A stretch of 64,000 nucleotides of DNA, from assembly GCF_001647675.1 (NCBI RefSeq), contig NZ_CP015594.1:186001-250000 (forward strand), given 5' to 3'. Of this stretch, positions 1 to 6,638 are shown piece by piece (within the stretch, counting starts at the first letter, position 1; every line of letters starts with the position of its first letter). The DNA comes from Acinetobacter sp. NCu2D-2. Lineage in GTDB: Bacteria > Pseudomonadota > Gammaproteobacteria > Pseudomonadales > Moraxellaceae. The translations under genes and the position numbers were made by a program. The notes below the pieces were generated by a model. It made no database searches, was not told where the DNA came from, and saw nothing but the letters and a program-made list of their open reading frames with translations.

Positions 1-125
1 TGCTTGTAGTTCATTCATTGTAGATCATGAATTCAATTGGTCATTGTGATTGATTATAGATAAAGAATTTTAAAAATGTGATTATTTTTTCTACTTTTTG
101 AAAGAGGAAATCTCTTAAATAAAAA

Positions 126-158
126 CAAAAAAATAGGCTGATGAAAATCAGCCTATTT
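126..158 (-). terminator. Rho-independent terminator of the small secreted protein gene
   Basis: A perfect 12-bp stem (AAATAGGCTGAT at 131-142, partner 147-158) closes a 4-nt loop. Read on the minus strand it is followed by a run of T. It lies about 20 nt after the stop codon of the minus-strand gene that ends at 178. Confidence 0.85.
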
Positions 159-177
159 GGGAGAGAAAACGGAAACA

Positions 178-345
178 TTAAGCCGCTTTTTGATTCTCTT
201 CTGCAACAGGTTCAGAAGTCGCAGTATCTACAGCTGGTACAGATGCTTTAGGTGCTGGAAAATCAGGAATATATACAATTTGCGCAGTCGCAGTCATTGA
301 AAAAGCCATCACTGTTGCAGCCAAAGCAAATTTAATTGCGTTCAT
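178..345 (-). CDS. Small secreted or periplasmic protein (hypothetical, 55 aa)
   Basis: I do not recognise a family. From the ATG at 345 the protein starts MNAIKFALAATVMAFSMTATAQ, a short classical signal peptide with a likely Ala-X-Ala cleavage near residue 21. The mature part is about 34 residues, rich in Pro, Ala, Val and Glu. I chose ATG 345 over the upstream in-frame ATG at 375 because AAAGGTGA lies at proper distance before 345 and the signal peptide then begins at once. A strong terminator follows. The mature chain is too short and low in complexity to be an enzyme, so an exported peptide of unknown role is the most that can be said. Confidence 0.55.
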   Translation of the reverse strand: MNAIKFALAATVMAFSMTATAQIVYIPDFPAPKASVPAVDTATSEPVAEENQKAA

Positions 346-575
346 CACATTCACCTTTAAAACAATATTGTTCACTTATGAACAAAGGGGAGAACTATCT
401 AAATAACGTGAAAATAATAGCAAATATAGATAATTAAAAAATGATCAAATCGGCAATGTATGAAAAACAATCAAAATAATAATGATTAAAAATAACAACT
501 TAGAGCTAAAGCTCTAATTTAGCTTTGCTTTTATTATTTTAGGAATGTTCATATTTAAATATTACAGATATAAAA

Positions 576-597
576 AATCCCCAGTAAACTGAGGATT
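576..597 (-). terminator. Rho-independent terminator of the FrnE-like gene
   Basis: The 9-bp stem AATCCCCAG/CTGAGGATT (one G-T pair) has a 4-nt loop and T-runs on both sides. It sits about 20 nt beyond the stop codon of the minus-strand gene at 618-1301. Confidence 0.75.
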
Positions 598-617
598 TTT
601 TTTTGATTAGGGAGAAA

Positions 618-1301
618 TTATTTTTCTTCGATATTACAACTGTCATCAGTACATTGCTCAGCAGCTTGAGTAACAGGCTGAGATGCTTTTTCTAAGACTT
701 GTAAGAAAACTTCTTTGGGTTGAGCACCAGCAAGCGCGATACGTTGATCAAATACAAAGAATGGTACACCAGTGACTTTGAGTTGATCGCGTGCGACTTC
801 TTCATCGTATTTAACAAATTCAGCAAAAGCATCAGAATCGAGTAAATCATCAACTTCAACAGGATTTAAACCGATACGTGCAGCTACATCTTCAAGTGTT
901 TCACGTTCACCAATAGCTAAACCTTGGGTCATGTAGCTAAAGAAGAGGGCTTCTTTAGCTTCGTTACCTAAGCCTTTGCTTTGTGCCAAATGAATCAAAC
1001 GGTGCGCATTAAAAGTATTGCCTGAGTTTGCACCTTCCCAGTTGAATTCAATACCTTCGCTTTTTGCCATTTCAGCAATATTGCGTTGCATCTCTTCAAC
1101 TTCTGCGATGCTACGACCATATTTTTGTGCAAGACGTTCAGTATTTGATACTTCTTGGCGTACAGGTGCCTCAGGGTCTAATTGATAACTGTGCCAAAAA
1201 ACTTCTAATTCAACACCGGCGTCTTTTGCTGCGGCTTCTAAACGTTTTTTACCAATATAGCAAAATGGACAAACCACATCAGACCAAATATCTACGCGCA
1301 T
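618..1301 (-). CDS. DsbA-family oxidoreductase, FrnE-like
   Basis: This is a thioredoxin-fold protein of the DsbA/2-hydroxychromene-2-carboxylate isomerase superfamily, 227 aa. The N-terminus begins directly with the strand leading to the redox motif C11-P-F-C14, and there is no signal peptide, so it should act in the cytoplasm. The conserved 'TGVPFFVF' cis-Pro loop lies near residue 180. At the C-terminus Cys217 and Cys222 form a CX4C pair (CTDDSC), resembling the second motif described for Deinococcus FrnE. The probable role is thiol-disulfide exchange, possibly in oxidative stress. It is monocistronic with its own terminator. The family is secure but the substrate is unknown. Confidence 0.85.
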   Translation of the reverse strand: MRVDIWSDVVCPFCYIGKKRLEAAAKDAGVELEVFWHSYQLDPEAPVRQEVSNTERLAQKYGRSIAEVEEMQRNIAEMAKSEGIEFNWEGANSGNTFNAHRLIHLAQSKGLGNEAKEALFFSYMTQGLAIGERETLEDVAARIGLNPVEVDDLLDSDAFAEFVKYDEEVARDQLKVTGVPFFVFDQRIALAGAQPKEVFLQVLEKASQPVTQAAEQCTDDSCNIEEK

Positions 1302-1646
1302 AAGTATCTCTAAACTCTTAACATTGAAACTTCAATGAGGGCAGAGAAACATAATTTAAAGCGTCATATGTTGAGAATTTTTAAATTATTTGTATCTCTT
1401 AGACTCTCTTTAATTGCAAATACATATTTTGATACATAAGTTTCTTAAATGATTTAAATAATAAAATATTTAAATACAGTTGCTTAGAATCTGAGATAAA
1501 ACTCATATGTGAGTAATTTCCTATCATCAAATTATTCTGTTCTCCTGTTCAAATTTTTATCTGTATGAGTGGTTTTTTGATGGGCATTGAGCGGTGCTAA
1601 GCTGATTTTACAGTGAACTTTATCCACTTATATCAACGGGGGGTGT
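1302..1646. other. 345-bp intergenic region between divergent genes
   Basis: This is an AT-rich stretch between the FrnE-like gene and the secreted-protein gene at 1647, so it must hold both promoters. I see no ORF with a ribosome binding site and no clear operator or RNA structure. The only notable element is the strong purine-rich site GGGGGG just before the ATG at 1647. Confidence 0.5.
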
Positions 1647-2039
1647 ATGAAAATAAAGTACTTTGCGCTGGTTGCCGCATGTCTGCTATCAGCTAAAACC
1701 TTGGCTCAAGAAACTGCTATTTCGATGCATCATTTAGATGATGATAGGCTTAGTCAAATTATGGGGCAAAAGATAAATTTAGATCTCGATATACTGATAC
1801 CAGATCGTTTTAAAGTTCATCGGTATTTACTACAGGAGACGATCCAATCATTAATCGAACCCAATAAAAAGCGGCCATTAAAAAATGAATTTAATCAAAT
1901 TTTTAGAATAATGGAGAATGGGCAAGTGAAAATTCAAATTGATCGAGATGTGGTATCGATCAGAACCATAGAATTTAGATTGAGTTTTGATGGCTTAAAT
2001 GACTTAGGTAATAACTTGGTCGATCAAATTCACTTCTAA
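1647..2039 (+). CDS. Secreted protein with a post-signal 'DDDRLSQIMGQ' motif (hypothetical)
   Basis: A 130-aa protein starting with a clear signal peptide (MKIKYFALVAACLLSAKTLA, cleavage likely after residue 20). The mature N-terminus carries LDDDRLSQIMGQ. Acinetobacter exported proteins such as FilA-like pilus-associated proteins often have a similar 'DxxLSxxxGQ' segment just after the signal peptide, so it may belong to that broad group. The rest is mixed alpha/beta with no recognised catalytic motif. The ATG at 1647 has an unusually G-rich binding site 8 nt upstream. It converges on the CoA-transferase gene with a shared terminator. Function unknown. Confidence 0.65.
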   Translation: MKIKYFALVAACLLSAKTLAQETAISMHHLDDDRLSQIMGQKINLDLDILIPDRFKVHRYLLQETIQSLIEPNKKRPLKNEFNQIFRIMENGQVKIQIDRDVVSIRTIEFRLSFDGLNDLGNNLVDQIHF

Positions 2040-2084
2040 CTTTGAAATCAAATAACTTTTAAATCTATTTGAAGTACGAGTATA

Positions 2085-2113
2085 AAAAAACGCCCCAATT
2101 GGAGCGTTTTTTT
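2085..2113. terminator. Bidirectional terminator between convergent genes
   Basis: ACGCCCC and GGAGCGT pair (one mismatch) around AATT, flanked by A-runs on the left and T-runs on the right. It lies between the plus-strand stop at 2039 and the minus-strand stop at 2124 and can serve both. Confidence 0.8.
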
Positions 2114-2123
2114 ATTGGTCTAA

Positions 2124-3629
2124 TTAAGCAGATTTTGCTGCAAGCATATGACCTTTTTCTTCAAAGTTAGCATGCCAAGACAATGCTTCGTTTAGAAGGT
2201 GAGGGGTTTGACCGCCTTTAGCACAGGCACGATCAAAGTAGTCATTCAATGCATCTTTATACATTGGGTGTACACAGTTATCGATAATGGCACGTGCACG
2301 TTCACGTGGTGCAAGACCGCGAAGATCGGCAAGACCTTGTTCTGTTACAAGAACGTCAACATCGTGACCTGTATGGTCAACATGAGATGCCATTGGTACA
2401 ACTGATGAAATGTCGCCGCCTTTCGCGATTGACTTGGTTACGAAGATCGCAATGTGCGCATTACGTGCGAAGTCACCAGAACCACCAATACCGTTCATCA
2501 TTTTCGAACCACAAACGTGAGTGGAGTTCACGTTACCGTAGATATCGAATTCAAGGGCAGTGTTAATGCCGATGATGCCTAAACGACGTACAAGTTCAGG
2601 ATGGTTCGAGATTTCTTGCGGACGAAGTACAAGTTTGTCTTTGTACTGGTCTAAGTTATTGAAAACTTTTTCGCCGTATTTTGCAGAAAGCGTAATTGAT
2701 GAACCAGACGCGAATTTCATTTTGCCGGCATCGATCAATTCAAAAGTACAGTCTTGAAGTACTTCTGAATACATGATCAAGTCTTCAAAATTAGATTCTT
2801 TAAGACCTGTTAATACAGCGTTGGCAATTGAACCAATACCTGCTTGTAATGGACCTAAGTTCTTAGGTAAACGCTCAGCAGCCACTTCTTTCTCGAAGAA
2901 TTCGATCAGGTGGTTGGCAATACCTTGAGTTTCATCATCCGGTGCAGTTACGGTTGACGGAGAATCATGATATTCATTGTTGAATACGATACCCACAATT
3001 TTCGCAGGATCGATATTGATCGCATGTGTACCGATACGCTCATCAACGTGAGTCAATGGAATTGCTTGACGTGTTGGGCGATACGTTGGAATATAAATGT
3101 CATGTAAGCCTTCAAATTCAGGGCTTAAATTCGTATTAATTTCAACAATTACTTTTTCAGCGAAAATAGCGAAGCTTGCTGAGTTACCTACAGAAGTCGT
3201 TGGTACGATACCGCCATCTTCAGTAATTGCTACAGCTTCGATAATCGCTACGTCTGGGCGTTTCAATTGTTTATTACGCATTTGTTCAACAGTTTCAGAC
3301 AAATGCTGGTCAATAAACATCACTTCGCCTTTGTTGATGGCTTTACGAAGTGTGCTATCCACTTGGAAAGGAAGACGACGAGCCAATACACCCGCTTCAG
3401 TCAATTGTTTGTCTAAATCGTTACCTAAAGACGCACCCGTGATAAGTGTAATTTTTAATGGGTTTTCTTTTGCTTGTTGAACGAGAGCAAGAGGTACTGC
3501 TTTTGCTTCACCAGCACGTGTAAAACCACTCATACCTACCGTCATACCATCTTTAATGAAAGCGGCGGCATCAGCTGCACTAATTACTTTGTCATGTAGG
3601 GAGGCCAAACGAATACGATCTAACGACAT
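2124..3629 (-). CDS. Acetyl-CoA hydrolase / succinate (acetate) CoA-transferase
   Basis: A 501-aa class I CoA-transferase of the acetyl-CoA hydrolase/transferase family, close in pattern to succinyl-CoA:acetate CoA-transferases (AarC, SCACT). It moves CoA between carboxylic acids in the cytoplasm, for example from succinyl-CoA to acetate. Visible hallmarks are the N-terminal GMTVGMSGF segment, the glycine loop LQAGIGSIANAV near residues 261-272, and the active-site glutamate in YSEVLQD (about Glu289), which in this family forms the glutamyl-CoA thioester. Full length for the family. Monocistronic between a 205-bp leader and a terminator. Acetate versus propionate preference cannot be read from sequence. 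Confidence 0.88.
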   Translation of the reverse strand: MSLDRIRLASLHDKVISAADAAAFIKDGMTVGMSGFTRAGEAKAVPLALVQQAKENPLKITLITGASLGNDLDKQLTEAGVLARRLPFQVDSTLRKAINKGEVMFIDQHLSETVEQMRNKQLKRPDVAIIEAVAITEDGGIVPTTSVGNSASFAIFAEKVIVEINTNLSPEFEGLHDIYIPTYRPTRQAIPLTHVDERIGTHAINIDPAKIVGIVFNNEYHDSPSTVTAPDDETQGIANHLIEFFEKEVAAERLPKNLGPLQAGIGSIANAVLTGLKESNFEDLIMYSEVLQDCTFELIDAGKMKFASGSSITLSAKYGEKVFNNLDQYKDKLVLRPQEISNHPELVRRLGIIGINTALEFDIYGNVNSTHVCGSKMMNGIGGSGDFARNAHIAIFVTKSIAKGGDISSVVPMASHVDHTGHDVDVLVTEQGLADLRGLAPRERARAIIDNCVHPMYKDALNDYFDRACAKGGQTPHLLNEALSWHANFEEKGHMLAAKSA

Positions 3630-3834
3630 TTTAACTCTCTTAAATTCCTAAATACTGATACGGATTGTACCGATCAAATAAGGCATTTTGCATAGGTGTT
3701 AGGCTAAGGTCTAATTTTTTCTCTGAATGTAGGTATAATTATTAATGATAGTTTTTAAGTGGCTGAAAACTTGATTAATTATGTAAATAGTTTAATAAAA
3801 CTACAAAGTTGATCGTTTTATTTTTGAGCACTTG

Positions 3835-5316
3835 CTAGAAGTGCTCGGTAATACTTTGGCGGATTTTCTCTAGGGTTGTTGGTGGAGATGTCGTTTCCTC
3901 TTCAATAAGCTCAAGCGGGAGGGAGATAATTGCTTCTAAGCCTCCTTGTGGACGGTTATGGATAGAGAGGTGACCTTGATGAATGTCAACAATACGTTTC
4001 ACAATGGCCAATCCTAAGCCACTTCCTTGCACTGTACGGGCAGAATCACCGCGCACGAACGGTTGCATTAAGCCCTCAATTTGATCTTCTGGAATACCCT
4101 CGCCATGATCAGCAATACTGATTTTTAACTGATCCTCAAGGACATAAGCAGAGATTTCGATAGGTTCAGCACCATAGCGTTTTGCGTTATTGATTAAATT
4201 ACCAATCAGACGCTTTAGAGACATACTTCTGGCTGGAATTTTAGGGATAGCTTCAGGGCTAAAACGAATATCTAGCGGACTAAACTGTTTAACTAATTCC
4301 TTGAGTAAAACATTAACGTCAGTGTCTTGCGGTTCTTCATCCGAGCCGTCACGCATAAATGAAATAAACTGATTTAAAATGGCATCCATATCTTCAACGT
4401 CATAAATCAGTCCTTCTTTTAAGAAGTCTTCATCGGGCATCATTTCTGCACTGAGGCGAATGCGGGTCAGAGGTGTTCGTAAATCATGTGAAATCCCCGC
4501 CAACATGACACGACGTTCACGTTCAGTTTGTTCAAGCGTATAAATCATATGATTAAAGGCATGGTTCACCTGTCGAATTTCAAGCGGACCATGATTGGTA
4601 TCTAAATAAGGGGCAGAGCCAGATTTACTGTAGCTGTTGGCTGCTTCCTGTAAGCGGCGCAGTGGTCGGTTGAGCTGACGAACCAAGGTTAAAATAATAA
4701 TCCCTGCAATAATCGGTGTGCCGAGTAACCATGCCAAAATCAGTTCTGAGCTGTAATTGGCATAGGTCTTTAAAGGTTCACGCACCCAATGCCCATTCAT
4801 TTCAGGTGTTTGAATCCAAATTTGCGGGCTAGGCTTGAATTGGAAATATACCGTTGCTTGATCAATTAACAGTTCTTTGGCGAGTTTTTCTTCAATTTGA
4901 TTGGTAAAAAATTCCGCAATGACTTTTTCACGGACATTGGGATATTGTTTGGGATCCGTGACGTATTCAATACCAATACGATTTTTCAAGAACTGATCAA
5001 TATCGACTTCTTGTTCATTGTGATACATGCGCAGATGTGGATTATTAATAATCTCTAGTTCTACAGCCAAGTAACGCGCATGTTGTTGAATTTCAGGTAA
5101 ATACAGAGTTCGCCAAAATATCCATAAAGACATAAATAGGCTAAACACCACCACAAAGATCACAAGCACCGCAGTTCGCATCGCAGCGGAACGGGGTTTG
5201 ATTTTATCTAGGAAACGTTCCGTGGGAGTACGTTTCTTTTCAGAAAAAGTGACAAAATCTGTAAATTCTTGTGGATCAATGGGGTCGAGTTTCACACCAG
5301 CTTCCTGTAGGCGCAT
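3835..5316 (-). CDS. envZ: EnvZ-like sensor histidine kinase
   Basis: Inner-membrane sensor kinase of the OmpR pair, 493 aa. An N-terminal cytoplasmic stretch precedes TM1 (about residues 46-68). A periplasmic sensor segment follows to TM2 (about 192-213), then a HAMP linker, a HisKA domain with the phosphorylated His277 in GISHDLRTPL, and an HATPase domain (N-box NLINNAKRYG, G1 DHGEGIP, G2 GSGLGLAIV). It should phosphorylate the regulator encoded upstream at 5538-6302 in response to osmotic or envelope signals. Oddly, 221 bp containing several palindromes separate ompR from envZ, where the two genes usually touch. No strong ribosome binding site precedes the ATG at 5316. Confidence 0.88.
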   Translation of the reverse strand: MRLQEAGVKLDPIDPQEFTDFVTFSEKKRTPTERFLDKIKPRSAAMRTAVLVIFVVVFSLFMSLWIFWRTLYLPEIQQHARYLAVELEIINNPHLRMYHNEQEVDIDQFLKNRIGIEYVTDPKQYPNVREKVIAEFFTNQIEEKLAKELLIDQATVYFQFKPSPQIWIQTPEMNGHWVREPLKTYANYSSELILAWLLGTPIIAGIIILTLVRQLNRPLRRLQEAANSYSKSGSAPYLDTNHGPLEIRQVNHAFNHMIYTLEQTERERRVMLAGISHDLRTPLTRIRLSAEMMPDEDFLKEGLIYDVEDMDAILNQFISFMRDGSDEEPQDTDVNVLLKELVKQFSPLDIRFSPEAIPKIPARSMSLKRLIGNLINNAKRYGAEPIEISAYVLEDQLKISIADHGEGIPEDQIEGLMQPFVRGDSARTVQGSGLGLAIVKRIVDIHQGHLSIHNRPQGGLEAIISLPLELIEEETTSPPTTLEKIRQSITEHF

Positions 5317-5360
5317 TTAAAATAAGCAGCGTTTTTCTTCGCGGAGTCTTACTGCATGTA

Positions 5361-5490
5361 CCTTCAATTGAAGGAGCTCGCTCTGTTACTTTTTTAAAAA
5401 AAGTAACACAAAAACTTTGCCATTCGCTGAACTCGTATAGGTTTATACGAGCCTATAAAATGTAGTCTGACTCAAACAGCAGCGAATGGC
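5361..5490. repeat. Cluster of inverted repeats between ompR and envZ
   Basis: Four nested or adjacent palindromes lie in 130 bp. CCTTCAATTGAAGG is at 5361-5374. GTTACTTTTTT pairs with AAAAAAGTAAC within 5385-5407. GCCATTCGCTG at 5419-5429 pairs with CAGCGAATGGC at 5480-5490. CTCGTATA and TATACGAG (5432-5451) nest inside that last pair. An alternative pairing TATAGG/CCTATA overlaps the inner hairpin. This is denser than a single terminator and resembles a small non-coding mobile or REP-like unit. It could attenuate envZ expression within the operon. Identity as a dispersed repeat is inferred, not shown. Confidence 0.6.
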
Positions 5491-5537
5491 ATTCAGGGAC
5501 AATAAATGTGGAGTTATTGCTGCCTTAAAGGGTATTT

Positions 5538-6302
5538 TTATTCCGCACCATCTGGAACAAAGACATAACCTACACCCCAAACGGTTTGAATATAACGTGC
5601 ACGGGCAGGGTTTTCTTCTACTAAACGACGTAAACGAGAAACCTGAACATCAATTGAACGTTCCATTGCGCCCCATTCACGACCGCGTGCCAAATTCATC
5701 AATTTATCCCGCGTTAAAGGTTCACGTGGATGTTGGACCAAGGCTTTAAGTACTGCAAATTCACCTGTGGTTAAAGTCACGACTTGACCTTCACGGGTTA
5801 AGGTACGTGTAGATAAATCTAAAGACCAAGGACCAAAGGAAACCACTTCCATTTGTTGGCTAGGTGCACCCGGAACTTCACGGACTTGACGACGCAGTAC
5901 GGCACGAATACGTGCGAGTAATTCATTTGGGTTAAATGGTTTTGGCAAGTAGTCATCTGCACCTGCCTCTAAGCCCGCAATACGGTCAGAGTCACTACCA
6001 CGTGCAGTCAACATAATAATCGGGGTATCAATATTCGATTGACGTAAACGACGGCAAATACTGAGACCATCTTCTACAGGGAGCATAAAATCGAGCACGA
6101 TCAGAGAAAAAAGTTCCCGCTGTAAAAGTCGATCCATTTGCGTTGCATCATGTGCAGTTTTTACAACAAAGCCTTTATCTTCCAAAAAGCGTTGTAAAAG
6201 TGTACGTAGACGAACGTCGTCATCGACAACCAAGATGCGTTCGACCCGATCGGTTTCGGTATGTACTGCATCAGTTTTTTCAGCTGGTACAACTAAACTC
6301 AT
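5538..6302 (-). CDS. ompR: OmpR-like response regulator
   Basis: A DNA-binding response regulator of 254 aa. The receiver domain (about residues 21-135) has the acidic pocket DDD at 27-29, the phospho-acceptor Asp71 in VLDFMLP, and the conserved Lys in PKPFNPNELLARI. The C-terminal winged helix (about 155-250) has the OmpR-type segment GEFAVLKALVQHPREPLTRDKL, given here only in part as its start. It is preceded by a roughly 20-residue N-terminal extension before the receiver. It is the first gene of the pair, with the kinase downstream after a palindrome-rich gap. It probably controls porin or envelope genes. Confidence 0.9.
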   Translation of the reverse strand: MSLVVPAEKTDAVHTETDRVERILVVDDDVRLRTLLQRFLEDKGFVVKTAHDATQMDRLLQRELFSLIVLDFMLPVEDGLSICRRLRQSNIDTPIIMLTARGSDSDRIAGLEAGADDYLPKPFNPNELLARIRAVLRRQVREVPGAPSQQMEVVSFGPWSLDLSTRTLTREGQVVTLTTGEFAVLKALVQHPREPLTRDKLMNLARGREWGAMERSIDVQVSRLRRLVEENPARARYIQTVWGVGYVFVPDGAE

Positions 6303-6638
6303 GAGGTGCTCCTTTATTCTTTATTGTCGTCGTATACAAACTTAAACTATGACTTGAGTATACGATTCATTTATATCGATTGACTATGCTCTAAAGCAAC
6401 AAATATTGCAGTTAAAATCAAGACATAGATACCAAATATATACATGTAAGCGTGCATGGTTTGGCATTTTGTTATGCTTGAATCAGATCATCAAGCATGC
6501 CATTGGTCATGAATTTGCTACGGTAGAGATAAAAGCACTGCTAAAGTGTAGCTAAATTAATAAAAACAATTGTGGATTTTATGGACTTGGTCTTTATAAT
6601 CTTGGCTTTCAGTACTTATCCTTGTGGGATCAAACACG
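6303..6638. other. 336-bp divergent intergenic region (ompR / tex)
   Basis: It holds the promoters for ompR (minus) and tex (plus). A perfect 8-bp inverted repeat, ATGCTTGA (6475-6482) and TCAAGCAT (6492-6499) with a 9-nt spacer, sits mid-region and could be an operator. No ORF with a credible start is present. Confidence 0.5.
6570..6600 (+). promoter_or_regulatory. Putative sigma70 promoter of tex
   Basis: A perfect -10 TATAAT at 6595-6600 lies about 38 nt before the tex ATG. The best -35 is TTGTGG at 6570-6575 with a long 19-nt spacer, so the -10 carries most of the support. Confidence 0.5.
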
